Of a DNA stretch of 45,339 nt, positions 16,959 to 24,894 are shown in pieces. Made by a program: the position numbers and the translations under genes. The stretch's first letter is position 1. Each line of letters opens with the position of its first letter. Source of the stretch: an uncultured Paracoccaceae bacterium (GTDB lineage Bacteria; Pseudomonadota; Alphaproteobacteria; Rhodobacterales; Rhodobacteraceae); contig CANNFA010000012.1 of assembly GCA_947503765.1 (NCBI GenBank), forward strand, positions 1 to 45,339, in the 5' to 3' direction. The notes under the pieces were generated by a model. That model had not been told where the DNA came from. It was given only the letters and a program-made list of their open reading frames with translations, and did no database searches.

Positions 16959-17434
16959 CAGCTATCCGCTCTTTCGGGTCCGCTGCGCAGCGTAACGACC
17001 AGGTCCGCGATGTAGCGCAGCGCGCAGGCCAGCATCGAGACCGGCAGCGCCGCGTAGAACCATGCAGTCGGAATTTGCAGGAAGGACGGGCCGCGTTCGT
17101 CCCAGGCCAAGGCGAATTGCACGACCTTCAGACCGAACCACGCCATGGCGAGGCAAAAGGCAAAGCCCGCCAGCACCGCCAGAATGTCGGCGCCGTGGCG
17201 GAAGCGCGGCCCGACCAGCCGAAGGAAGAAATCCGCGCGCACATGGTCACGCTCGGCCACCGCCCCGGCGGCCGAGATCAGCAGGCCCCAGGCGGTCAGG
17301 TAGATCGTCACCTCGGTGACCCAGCCGCCGGCCAGCGGCGACGCGACCAGGCGCAGCACCATGCCGGCGATGAACAGGCAGATCGCGGCCAGCACCAGAA
17401 GGCCGCCGATCATGCTTTCGATGGATTTCCACAT
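16958..17434 (-). CDS. dctQ: TRAP transporter small permease (DctQ type)
   Basis: This 158-residue protein has four hydrophobic helices (about 7-28, 40-60, 85-105 and 125-148). The usual small-permease motifs are WGLLISAAGAVAERDHVRAD and IPTAWFYAALPVSMLACALR. It pairs with the large permease to make the membrane part of the TRAP transporter. It is coupled to dctM by a one-base stop/start overlap. The 66-bp gap from dctP carries only the expected ribosome binding site. Confidence 0.92.
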   Translation of the reverse strand: MWKSIESMIGGLLVLAAICLFIAGMVLRLVASPLAGGWVTEVTIYLTAWGLLISAAGAVAERDHVRADFFLRLVGPRFRHGADILAVLAGFAFCLAMAWFGLKVVQFALAWDERGPSFLQIPTAWFYAALPVSMLACALRYIADLVVTLRSGPERADS

Positions 17435-17500
17435 GCGTCACCGGAGAAAAGCGTGAGGTAAATTCATGCGGGGGCAGCCGGTGGGGCCGCCCCGCGCCAC

Positions 17501-18508
17501 CTATTCGTCCAATGCCGCGGCAGCGCGTGCGACGAAGTCCGGATCCATGCGCACGGTCTCGACCACGCCGTCCTGCAACGGCAGCAGTTCCTCGCGGAAG
17601 GCGGCCAGCTCCTCGGGCGAGGCCTGAACCGCCTCTATCCCGTTGGCGATGTTCTCTGCACGCGCGTCCTCCTGGCGTGTGGCCGCAAGCTCTCGTGCGC
17701 CGCCGACCGTATCGGCCCAGGTGTCCAGAATGACCTGCTGGACCTCTGCATCCAGCTTGTCCCATGTCGGCTTGCCGATCATCGGGATGTAGAGCAGGAA
17801 CGAGCCCTGCGTATCCAGGGCGTATTTCAGGCCCGACTCCCACAGCTTGGCGCTGCGAATGGTCTCGTGCGTGGTCATGAGCCCGTCGATGCTGCCCTGT
17901 GCCAGCGCGATCGGCACGTCCGCGAAACTGATCGCGACGGAATCCACGCCCATGGCGGTGTAGCGCACCTTGGCCGATGGACTGCCCGGCACGCGCAGGC
18001 GCAAACCGTCAAGATCGGACAGGCTGGCGGCCGGCGTTTCGGTGGTGAACAGGCTGCCATGGCCGAGGTCCAGATAGGGGCCGATGACCTTGACGTTCAG
18101 CTTTGCCTCGATCTCCGCGGTCAGTTCGGCGCCGACCGGCCCGTCGGTAATCTTGTGGATTTCGTCGACCGAGCGACCGAAGAGCATCGGCAGGTCCAGA
18201 AGCCCGGCATTGGGCACGACACTGCTGATATAGTTGACGATCGGCACGCCCATCTCGACCGCGCCCTGCGCCAGCGCCTTGGGAACATCGGTGCCCTTGA
18301 ACAGTTGCCCGGAAGGGAAGACCTGCACGTCCAGAACACCCTCCGTGCGCTCTGACAGCTTGGTCACGAACTCTTCCAGCGCGATGTTGCGCACATGGTT
18401 CGGGCTGGTGTTGAGGGTGATACGGAACGTCATTTCCTCGGCCTCAAGCGCCGGGACAGCGGTGGCCGCGATCAGCGTTGCGGCGCCAAGTGTCCGTAGC
18501 AGTTTCAT
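17501..18508 (-). CDS. dctP: TRAP transporter periplasmic solute receptor (DctP type)
   Basis: This 335-residue protein has a signal peptide (MKLLRTLGAATLIAATAVPA, cut near LEA). The DctP fold features are SPNHVRNIALEEFVTKLSER, LDVQVFPSGQLFKGTD, the arginine-bearing LDGLRLRVPGSP (the Arg usually pairs with the substrate carboxylate) and SFADVPIALAQGSIDGL. It captures an organic acid in the periplasm and hands it to DctQM. It is first gene of a leftward operon whose promoter region, shared with the divergent CoA genes, holds a perfect inverted repeat (18559-18588). Confidence 0.95.
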   Translation of the reverse strand: MKLLRTLGAATLIAATAVPALEAEEMTFRITLNTSPNHVRNIALEEFVTKLSERTEGVLDVQVFPSGQLFKGTDVPKALAQGAVEMGVPIVNYISSVVPNAGLLDLPMLFGRSVDEIHKITDGPVGAELTAEIEAKLNVKVIGPYLDLGHGSLFTTETPAASLSDLDGLRLRVPGSPSAKVRYTAMGVDSVAISFADVPIALAQGSIDGLMTTHETIRSAKLWESGLKYALDTQGSFLLYIPMIGKPTWDKLDAEVQQVILDTWADTVGGARELAATRQEDARAENIANGIEAVQASPEELAAFREELLPLQDGVVETVRMDPDFVARAAAALDE

Positions 18509-18558
18509 GATTTCCTCCCGTGTTGCTCTTGCATTCTTGACAAGAAACGGTACGTCAT

Positions 18559-18588
18559 AAAAGTTATACGGACAACCCTATAACTTTT
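18559..18588. promoter_or_regulatory. Perfect inverted-repeat operator in the divergent promoter
   Basis: AAAAGTTATA (18559-18568) and TATAACTTTT (18579-18588) form a perfect 10-bp inverted repeat with a 10-bp spacer. It is centred between dctP (minus, starts 18508) and the lyase gene (plus, starts 18599). A GntR/HutC-type regulator is encoded at the end of the plus-strand operon and is the obvious ligand. Binding here could control both transport and catabolism. The assignment to that regulator is inference. Confidence 0.72.
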
Positions 18589-18598
18589 GTGATGCAGA

Positions 18599-19435
18599 AT
18601 GATCCTCCGCTCCCTTCTGTTCCTTCCCGCCAACCGGCTGGACCGCCTGGACAAGGCATTGGCATCCAGCGCCGACCGGGTTGTGCTGGATCTGGAGGAT
18701 GGCGTCGCGCCGGACGCCAAGGGCGCCGCTCGCGCGGCACTTGGCGATCTTGCCGGCGGACGCCTGGCCGACCTTGCCGGGCGGATGGCGGTACGGATCA
18801 ACACCCTGGAAACGCCCGACGGTATCCGCGACATGGCGGCGATGCTTGGCTGGCCGGTCTGGCCGGGAATGCTGGTGCTGCCCAAGGTCGAGCATCCCGC
18901 ACAGATTGCACAGATCAAGGCGCTGGCGGCTGCCTGTGGCTGGTCGCCCGCGTTGCTGGTCACGCTGGAAACCGCCGCAGGCATCGCCAATGCTGCCGAC
19001 ATCGCCCGCGCCGTTCCCGCAGGCGGTGCGATCGCCTATGGCTCGGCCGATCACATGGCCGAAACCGGCGGCATCATGTCGGCGGCGGCGCTGGCCCATG
19101 GACGCGGCCAGGTTGTCAATGCGGCTGCCATCGCCCGGATACCCGCGCTGGACGGTGTCTGGCTGGACTATCGCGACATGCCGGGCCTGACCGCCGAGGC
19201 GGAACTGGCCCGGACGATGGGCTTTGCCGGAAAGATCGCGATCCATCCCGACCAGATCGCGCCGATCAACGCGGTCTTCACGCCGGATGCGAAAGAGATC
19301 GAGACGGCGCGCGCCATGCTGGACGCCGCACAGCGCGCGGGTGGCGGAGCGTTCGCGTTCAACGGAAAGATGGTGGACGCGCCGGTTCTGGAGCGCGCCC
19401 GAAGAGTGGCAGACATGAGCAGGAGCGAGAAATGA
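18599..19435 (+). CDS. HpcH/HpaI (CitE-like) CoA-ester lyase, probably citramalyl-CoA lyase
   Basis: This 278-residue TIM-barrel protein has RSLLFLPANRLDRLDKA, ADRVVLDLEDGVAPDAK (CoA/metal region), VRINTLETPDG, the metal-ligand strand LLVTLETAAGI and a C-terminal GFAGKIAIHPDQI. These fit CitE-like lyases that split (S)-citramalyl-CoA or malyl-CoA into acetyl-CoA plus pyruvate or glyoxylate. The next genes encode a MaoC hydratase and a class III CoA-transferase. Together they complete CoA transfer, hydration and cleavage for itaconate or mesaconate. Its stop overlaps the hydratase start (ATGA). Lyase substrate specificity is inferred from context. Confidence 0.82.
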   Translation: MILRSLLFLPANRLDRLDKALASSADRVVLDLEDGVAPDAKGAARAALGDLAGGRLADLAGRMAVRINTLETPDGIRDMAAMLGWPVWPGMLVLPKVEHPAQIAQIKALAAACGWSPALLVTLETAAGIANAADIARAVPAGGAIAYGSADHMAETGGIMSAAALAHGRGQVVNAAAIARIPALDGVWLDYRDMPGLTAEAELARTMGFAGKIAIHPDQIAPINAVFTPDAKEIETARAMLDAAQRAGGGAFAFNGKMVDAPVLERARRVADMSRSEK

Positions 19436-19968
19436 CACGACGTCTGAGCGGCATGACCCAGGTCGAAGGCCAGCGGTTCCGTGAGGATCCGGGCCTGTCC
19501 TACGAGGATTTCGAGGTTGGCGACATCTACGAGCATTGGCCCGGCCGGACGATCACCGAAACCGACAATGTCTGGTTCACCAACCTGACGATGAACACCC
19601 ACCCGCTGCATTTCGACCTGAACTACGCGGCGCATTCGGAATTCGGCAAGCCGCTGGTCAACTCCACCCTGACGCTGGCGCTGGTCGCCGGGATGGCCGT
19701 TTCCTCGACCAGCCAGAAGGCGATTGCCAATCTCGGCTGGGAAGAGATCAAGATGCCTGCTCCGGTGTTTGTGGGCGACACGCTGTATTCCGAGACCGAA
19801 GTGCTGGACAAGCGCCTATCGCGGTCGCGGCCCGGCGCGGGGATCGTTCGGGTCCGCCATTCGGGCAAGAACCAGGACGGGGTCTACGTCATGCACATGG
19901 TCCGCTCGTTCCTCGCGACCAAGGCCGGCCAGTCCGTCGTGGACATCGTGCGCGAAAGGTTGGGCTGA
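19432..19968 (+). CDS. MaoC-family hydratase (mesaconyl-/itaconyl-CoA hydratase-like)
   Basis: This 178-residue single hot-dog protein begins at an ATG overlapping the lyase stop. EDFEVGDIYEHWPGRTITE is followed by the catalytic segment TNLTMNTHPLHFDLNYA (the N..H.LH.D pattern of R-specific hydratases) and VFVGDTLYSETEVLDKRLS. MaoC hydratases of this length next to citramalyl-CoA lyase genes add water to itaconyl-CoA or mesaconyl-C4-CoA to give citramalyl-CoA. It lies between the lyase and the CoA-transferase in one operon. The exact isomer used cannot be told from sequence. Confidence 0.83.
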   Translation: MTRRLSGMTQVEGQRFREDPGLSYEDFEVGDIYEHWPGRTITETDNVWFTNLTMNTHPLHFDLNYAAHSEFGKPLVNSTLTLALVAGMAVSSTSQKAIANLGWEEIKMPAPVFVGDTLYSETEVLDKRLSRSRPGAGIVRVRHSGKNQDGVYVMHMVRSFLATKAGQSVVDIVRERLG

Positions 19969-19969
19969 C

Positions 19970-21172
19970 ATGGAGCTTCCGCTTGCCGGATTGCGCGTTC
20001 TGGCGGTCGAACAATATGGCGCCGGCCCGTTCGGCACCCAGCATCTGGCCGATCTGGGGGCCGAGGTCATCAAGATCGAGAACCGTCGCACCGGCGGCGA
20101 TTACGCCCGCGCGTTGGGGCCGTATTTCGCCGAAGGGGCCGAGGGTGACGACGGCAGCCTGTTCTTCCAGTCGATCAACCGCAACAAGAAAAGCCTGTCG
20201 CTCGATCTGGGCAATGCGCAGGCGCGGCGGATATTCGAGCGGCTGGTGGCGGGGGCCGACGCGGTGGCCAACAACCTGCGCGGCGACGTGCCGGAAAAGC
20301 TGGGGCTGACCTATGATGCGCTCAGCGAGGCGAACCCGGCCATCGTCTGCGCGCATTGCTCGGCCTACGGGCGGGGCGGGCCGCGCCGCGACTGGCCCGG
20401 CTACGACTACCTGATGCAGGCCGAGGCCGGATATTTCCACATGAGCGGCGAGCCGGACACACCGCCCACCCGGATGGGGCTGTCGGTGGTGGATTTCATG
20501 GCCGGCACCTATATGGCGCTGGGGCTGGTCTCGGCGGTGCTGGCGGCGCGGCAGACCGGGCAGGGGCGCGATGTCGACGTGAACCTCTACGATACCGCGC
20601 TGTACAACCTGAGCTATCTCAGCGCCTGGGCGCTGAACAGCGAATATGAACCCGCGCGGATGGCGCGCTCGGCCCATGCGACGCTGGTCCCGTGTCAGCT
20701 GTACCGCACGCGTGATGGCTGGATCTTCGTGATGGGCAATAAGGAAAAGTTCTGGCCGGCGCTATGCGACACGGTCGGCCGCCCGGACCTGAAGGCCGAT
20801 CCGCGGTTCGCGACCTTCGCGGATCGCGGCCGCCACCGCAAGGAGCTTGAGGAACTGCTGGACGATGCCTTTTCGGCTGCGTCTACCGCCGAATGGCTGC
20901 CGCGCCTGCAAGGCCGGGTGCCGGTGGCGCCGGTCCGCACGCCGCGCGAGGCGCTGACCGACCCGGCTTTGCGCGGCGCTGGCGGGGTCGTGCCGGTGCA
21001 GATGGCCTCGGGCGGCAGTTTCGATCTGCTGCGCGCGCCGATCCGCGCCGGGCCGGGCGCGGAACCGGATCGGGCCTGCCCGCCCTTGGGGCAGGATACG
21101 GATGCAATCCTTGCCGCAGCAGGATATTCAGAGCAGGAGATATCGGAGTTTCGTCACCTCGGACTGGTCTGA
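19970..21172 (+). CDS. class III CoA-transferase (CaiB/BaiF family)
   Basis: This 400-residue protein starts with LAGLRVLAVEQYGAGPFG and carries INRNKKSLSLDLGN (CoA-binding loop), the catalytic aspartate in WPGYDYLMQAEAG, MAGTYMALGLVSAVLAARQTG and VDVNLYDTAL. These are standard class III features. It should move CoA between a donor such as succinyl-CoA or acetyl-CoA and a free dicarboxylate, starting the pathway completed by the hydratase and lyase upstream. A 1-bp gap separates it from the hydratase gene. The GntR gene begins 4 bp after its stop, so all four are likely one transcript. Confidence 0.88.
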   Translation: MELPLAGLRVLAVEQYGAGPFGTQHLADLGAEVIKIENRRTGGDYARALGPYFAEGAEGDDGSLFFQSINRNKKSLSLDLGNAQARRIFERLVAGADAVANNLRGDVPEKLGLTYDALSEANPAIVCAHCSAYGRGGPRRDWPGYDYLMQAEAGYFHMSGEPDTPPTRMGLSVVDFMAGTYMALGLVSAVLAARQTGQGRDVDVNLYDTALYNLSYLSAWALNSEYEPARMARSAHATLVPCQLYRTRDGWIFVMGNKEKFWPALCDTVGRPDLKADPRFATFADRGRHRKELEELLDDAFSAASTAEWLPRLQGRVPVAPVRTPREALTDPALRGAGGVVPVQMASGGSFDLLRAPIRAGPGAEPDRACPPLGQDTDAILAAAGYSEQEISEFRHLGLV

Positions 21173-21176
21173 CCGC

Positions 21177-21911
21177 ATGCAAGGCGCAAAACCCAAATAC
21201 AGCCTGATCGCCGATCAGTTGATGCGCCAGATCAACGACGGCACGCTGCCCGTCGGCGCGCCGATGCCGACCGAAACGGAATTGATGCGCGCCTACGGGG
21301 TCAGCCGCCACACGGTGCGCGCCGCGCTGGGGCAGCTTCGCTCGCGCGGCCTCGTCTCGTCGCGGCAAGGCCAGGGCAGCCGGGTTGTCGCCGACGCGGA
21401 TCAGGCCGCGTTCACCGAGAGGATCCAGTCGGTGGACGAGCTGATCACCTTCGGCCAGGAAACCCGCCGCGCCCTGCTGTCACGGCGCATCGTCGAGGCG
21501 GATGGCACGCTGGCGCGGATGTTCGGCTGCGACCAGGGCCGCCGCCTGACCGAGGCGCGGATGATCCGCACCACGCTGGACGGTACGCCCAAGAAGATCG
21601 CGATCGTCACGCTGTGGATCGATGCCTTGCTGGATCCGGTCGTCGAATCGTTCGAGGACGTGCAGAAATCGGCGGCCGAGATCATCCGCGACCGTTTTGG
21701 CCTTGTCACGGGATCGGTGACGCAGACGATCCAGGCCGACAGCCTCGATCCGGATTGCGCCGCCTTGCTGGACACCGCGCCCGGCGCGCCCGCGCTGATC
21801 GTCACCCGAAGCTACTGCCAGGCCGAAAGCGATGTTCCTTTCCTGATCGCACGCTCGGTCTGCAAGGCGGACTCCTTTCAAGTCGTCTCCCGGTTTACGG
21901 CACCGCGATGA
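21177..21911 (+). CDS. GntR family regulator, HutC/UTRA subfamily
   Basis: This 244-residue protein has an N-terminal winged helix (KYSLIADQLMRQINDGTLPV, PTETELMRAYGVSRHTVRAA, LGQLRSRGLVSSRQGQGSRV) and a C-terminal UTRA ligand-binding domain (about 80-240). The UTRA motifs include RMIRTTLDGTPKKIAIVTLW and ALIVTRSYCQAESDVPFLIA. It is last in the lyase-hydratase-transferase operon. The perfect inverted repeat at 18559-18588 is its likely operator, with a substrate or CoA intermediate as inducer. A GC-rich hairpin follows its stop. Confidence 0.9.
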   Translation: MQGAKPKYSLIADQLMRQINDGTLPVGAPMPTETELMRAYGVSRHTVRAALGQLRSRGLVSSRQGQGSRVVADADQAAFTERIQSVDELITFGQETRRALLSRRIVEADGTLARMFGCDQGRRLTEARMIRTTLDGTPKKIAIVTLWIDALLDPVVESFEDVQKSAAEIIRDRFGLVTGSVTQTIQADSLDPDCAALLDTAPGAPALIVTRSYCQAESDVPFLIARSVCKADSFQVVSRFTAPR

Positions 21912-21913
21912 AG

Positions 21914-21933
21914 GGCCCGCGCGCTTGCGGGCC
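21914..21933 (+). terminator. Hairpin after the GntR operon
   Basis: GGCCCGC (21914-21920) pairs perfectly with GCGGGCC (21927-21933) across a 6-nt loop, 2 bp after the regulator stop. No clear T-tract follows. It is a weak intrinsic terminator or 3' stabiliser for the plus-strand operon. Confidence 0.5.
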
Positions 21934-22007
21934 GCGTGAGGGCGGTGTCAGGGCAAACTGGCTTGATACGGGCAGCGTCACACGCCTTGGTGAGACTGGT
22001 TCGAACT

Positions 22008-22385
22008 ACTCTGTCAGAGGTGGTCGCCGGATTTCGGACCAGTTGCTAAGCTTTGGTGACTGACGAAGGAACGACCCCATGACGAAGCGGAAATGCCGAT
22101 CGACAGGAAACCGGTCGTTGGCTGAACAACCGAGCGGAGAATTCCCACCTGCCGTTTCGACGACGGGAGCGGGCGATGCTGCGGTTCCGGCGGATGCGAA
22201 GTTTGCAGAAATTCGCATCTGTCCATGACTTGGTCTTCAATCACTTCAACCAGGAACGCAGTCTCTCCAGCCGGAGCATTTTCAAGCAGAACCGAACCGC
22301 CGCTCTGGCCGAGTGGCGCGGACTTTGCGCGGGATAAGGGTCAGTCTCGCTGTCCTAGCTGAGACCAGTTCGAAACCGTCTGACA
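22008..22385 (+). mobile_element. IS6-family deletion derivative with transposase C-terminus
   Basis: From about 22083 to the TAA at 22335-22337 the plus strand encodes the conserved end of IS6-type transposases: DRQETGRWLNNRAENS, FRRRERAMLRFRRMRSLQKF and NRTAALAEWRGLC. The N-terminal three quarters are gone. The right end CTAGCTGAGACCAGTTCG..GTCTGACAGCACC (about 22354-22389) is mirrored by a degenerate left end CTGTCAGAGG..GATTTCGGACCAGTTGC near 22010-22048. This is therefore an internally deleted copy that still has both ends. A similar right end recurs at 45078. Confidence 0.75.
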
Positions 22386-22438
22386 GCACCCCGCTGCCGG
22401 TTCGGATCCATTCGGGAACGTGCTGATTGGCGCGCCGT

Positions 22439-23215
22439 CTAGGTGCTCGGCGACCCGGCCATTTCACTGATTTCGCGCGCCGTGGCCATAAGGGTTAGCG
22501 AGTGCTTTTCCGCGAAATCGTCATCGAAACGCGCCTCGGGGACCGAGATGCCGAGCGATCCGATCAAGGCAGAGCCAGGACCCCGGATCGGAGCCGCCAT
22601 TCCGACCGCACCGACAATGCGCTGGCCCTTTGTCAGTGCGTATCCCCTGGCTCGGATACGGGCCAATTCGGCCTCCATTTGCTCTGCATCGGCGATTGAT
22701 GCCTCGGTCGCCGCCTCCAGGCCGGTATGCGCGTAGATCTCGCGCCGCTCGGCTTCGGGCAAATGGGCCAGGATTGCCAGTCCCGAGGCGCCGACATGCA
22801 GTGACTTCCACTCCTGAAGCACCACCACATAGCGCAGGGGCTGCGTGGACTCCGCCGCCGCGACGCCGATGATCTCATGGCGGACGGAATCATACAGGTT
22901 GAGAAATACCGCCTCGCCGCATGTGTCGCGCAAGCGTTCCATCGCGGGCATTGCGATGCGGCGCAGGGGGAAGCGGTCCTTGGCCTGCTGAACGAGGCGG
23001 AACAACTCCAGTCCCAGGCCATAGCGGCTGTCTTCGGGCATCCGGCGCAGGAACCCTTCCTCGACCAGGGCCGTTATGGCGCGATGCGCCGCGCTTGGCG
23101 TCATGTCGAGTGCGGCTGCCACTTCGCGCACCCCAAAGGACTCGCGATCGCATGCAAGCAGCCAACGCATGATGCTCAGCGCCTTGGAAAGTGGATTGCG
23201 GGTTATCGCGGTCAT
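22439..23215 (-). CDS. IclR family transcriptional regulator
   Basis: This 258-residue protein has an N-terminal winged helix (KALSIMRWLLACDRESFGVR, EVAAALDMTPSAAHRAITAL) and a C-terminal IclR effector domain (about 80-250). That domain includes LRDTCGEAVFLNLYDSVRH, LHVGASGLAILAHLPEAER and the typical VGAVGMAAPIRGPGSALIGS. The ATG at 23215 is used. An in-frame ATG at 23245 would add ten residues, and neither has a strong Shine-Dalgarno. It diverges from the catabolic genes starting at 23567. The conserved promoter blocks at 23505, 28906 and 30821, with a palindrome around the -10 region, are likely its targets. Confidence 0.9.
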   Translation of the reverse strand: MTAITRNPLSKALSIMRWLLACDRESFGVREVAAALDMTPSAAHRAITALVEEGFLRRMPEDSRYGLGLELFRLVQQAKDRFPLRRIAMPAMERLRDTCGEAVFLNLYDSVRHEIIGVAAAESTQPLRYVVVLQEWKSLHVGASGLAILAHLPEAERREIYAHTGLEAATEASIADAEQMEAELARIRARGYALTKGQRIVGAVGMAAPIRGPGSALIGSLGISVPEARFDDDFAEKHSLTLMATAREISEMAGSPST

Positions 23216-23504
23216 TTGTTTTGCCTTGCGTGACACTGAATTCATTGTTCGGAACGTTGCATGGGAAAAGCCGGGTTGACAAGGCGGCACGTTGACGGGG
23301 CGACCCGCCAACCGGGGCAATCGCCGCATCGGTCGGATCGCAATTGGATAGCCATGGTATCGGGAGAAGTGAAATCCCGAAAGCGGGCCCGTTCCCGCCG
23401 GGCAACCCGAACGAGGTGGAAAAGGAAGGACCGGTGAGTCATTTCAACGCCACACGGTGACCGGATCCCGGCGCAGGACGCCACCAGCAACGGCCAGAAC
23501 CTCG

Positions 23505-23549
23505 TTGACAGGCATGATTGCATAGGTTACGTATAACACAACATATGTT
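23505..23549 (+). promoter_or_regulatory. Promoter/operator block, copy 1
   Basis: A -35 TTGACA (23505-23510) stands 17 bp from a -10-like TACGTA (23528-23533). The palindrome AACATATGTT (23540-23549) follows. A ribosome site AAAGGAAC precedes the ATG at 23567. The block is near-identical to the one at 30821, and shares ATATGTTCTG with the one at 28906. It probably binds the divergent IclR regulator. Confidence 0.65.
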
Positions 23550-23566
23550 CTGCTTAAAGGAACGAC

Positions 23567-23902
23567 ATGGTGCCGAGCATCGAAACCGACCTTCCGTGTT
23601 CTTTCGCGATGAAAGGCAAGGCCGTCTGGGTCGCCGGCGGCATGTCCGGTATCGGAAAGGTCGGCGCCGTGCGCCGCGGTGTCGGTCCGGGTCTGCGTGG
23701 GCGTCGCCGGCAAGTGGCGATCGACCTGATGCGGCGAGAGTTTCATGGAAGGGGCAGCCGGGTCTGCGTCCACCGTTTCGCGAACCGGCGAAATGTTTGG
23801 CGGAATCTGCCCCAACCGGATCACCGCGTGGTTCATCCACGAGTGGAGAAATGCCGAGATAACCGGGTCCGGCAGTTTTCTTACGTGTTCGAGCCGTTCT
23901 GA
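23567..23902 (+). pseudogene. Decayed SDR dehydrogenase copy (5' part)
   Basis: The first 31 codons parallel the intact SDR at 30883: MVPSIETDLPCSFAMKGKAV then WVAGGMSGIGK, against MQPSSETGL... and WVTGSASGIGK. After the glycine motif the frame breaks. RREFHGRGSRVCV reappears further on, matching QRKFQGWGRRVCV of the intact gene, and the rest (catalytic Ser-Tyr-Lys) is absent. It carries the same promoter as the intact gene. It is therefore the remnant of a duplication of promoter plus SDR, and no enzyme is expected from it. Confidence 0.75.
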
Positions 23903-23937
23903 ACCTGTTCGAACACCAATGGCGGAAGGAAATCCTG

Positions 23938-24894
23938 ATGACTAATGTTTCGCGTGCCGAGGATCTTGTCGGCTCCAAGCTCGATCTTGGATTGGGGCTC
24001 GATCCTGTCAGTCCGACACTGGTTCGTTATTGGTGCGAGGCGTTCGAAGATTCGAACCCGCGGTTCTGGTCGGAGGAAAACCCGATCGCACCGCCTGGCT
24101 TGATGACGAGCGTTTGTCGTCTTCCGTATTGGCCTGTCGACCCGAGCATCGACCAGCGCGGCATTATCGGAATGGTCGGCGACGCGCTCGCCTTGCCCGA
24201 GAGCATCGTCAAGAACGTCGATTTCGAGTTCAACCGCGATTTGAAGATCGGGGACCGGATCAGGTGCGTGGAGCGGGTCATCTCGATCTCCGAGCAGAAA
24301 AAGACGCGTATCGGACCCGGACATTTCGTTTGCATCGAACGGAGCTACGAGGACGAAGAGGGCGAGGTCGTCGGCAGCGCCGTTCTCGACTTCTTCAAAT
24401 ATGCACGAGCACAGAAACCCAAACCTGTCGAGGCACCGCCGGTCGGCAATGTCGTACGGCCCTCTCAGTCCGAACGCGGCGGGTTGAGTGAAGCGACGCG
24501 CCCCGACGCAAGTTCGCTGAAGGCGGGCGACGAGCTTGACCCGCTTTCATGGAAACTGAACTCCACGAGAATGATCCTGATGGGGTATATCTGCCGGGAT
24601 TTCAATCCGGTGCACCATGATGCGGAATATGCGCGGTCCAATGGACTTAAGCACATGTTCATGCAGTGGGCCTGCTATTCGGGGGTCATCGGCCGCTATG
24701 TTGCGCGCGAGCTTGGCACGGACGGACAGATGAGCCGCCTGAAGTTCGAAATGCGGCGGCCGGTCTATGCTGGCGAACAGCTGGAGGTTCGCGGAACCAT
24801 CATCGAACGCTCGTCCGACGAAACCCGCCTCGACATAAGCCTGTCGGACTCGAACGGTGTAGCGACGAGCGGTCAGGTCTGGACAAGAGCATGA
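23938..24894 (+). CDS. FAS1-like/MaoC double hot-dog enoyl-CoA hydratase
   Basis: This 318-residue protein has two hot-dog halves. An N-terminal FAS1-DH-like part (about 10-150) contains DFEFNRDLKIGDRIRCVERV. A C-terminal MaoC part (about 195-315) contains the hydratase motif CRDFNPVHHDAEYA (Asp...His) and FEMRRPVYAGEQLEVRG. It should hydrate a 2-enoyl-CoA. The start follows AAGGAAA, and its stop overlaps the thiolase-fold gene (ATGA), followed by a DUF35 gene. This order resembles the hydratase/aldolase sets of steroid side-chain breakdown. The actual acyl-CoA is unknown. Confidence 0.78.
   Translation: MTNVSRAEDLVGSKLDLGLGLDPVSPTLVRYWCEAFEDSNPRFWSEENPIAPPGLMTSVCRLPYWPVDPSIDQRGIIGMVGDALALPESIVKNVDFEFNRDLKIGDRIRCVERVISISEQKKTRIGPGHFVCIERSYEDEEGEVVGSAVLDFFKYARAQKPKPVEAPPVGNVVRPSQSERGGLSEATRPDASSLKAGDELDPLSWKLNSTRMILMGYICRDFNPVHHDAEYARSNGLKHMFMQWACYSGVIGRYVARELGTDGQMSRLKFEMRRPVYAGEQLEVRGTIIERSSDETRLDISLSDSNGVATSGQVWTRA

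Noticed and set aside
23567-23902. A functional second SDR enzyme
   Set aside because: The frame breaks after the glycine motif and the catalytic Ser-Tyr-Lys region is missing.
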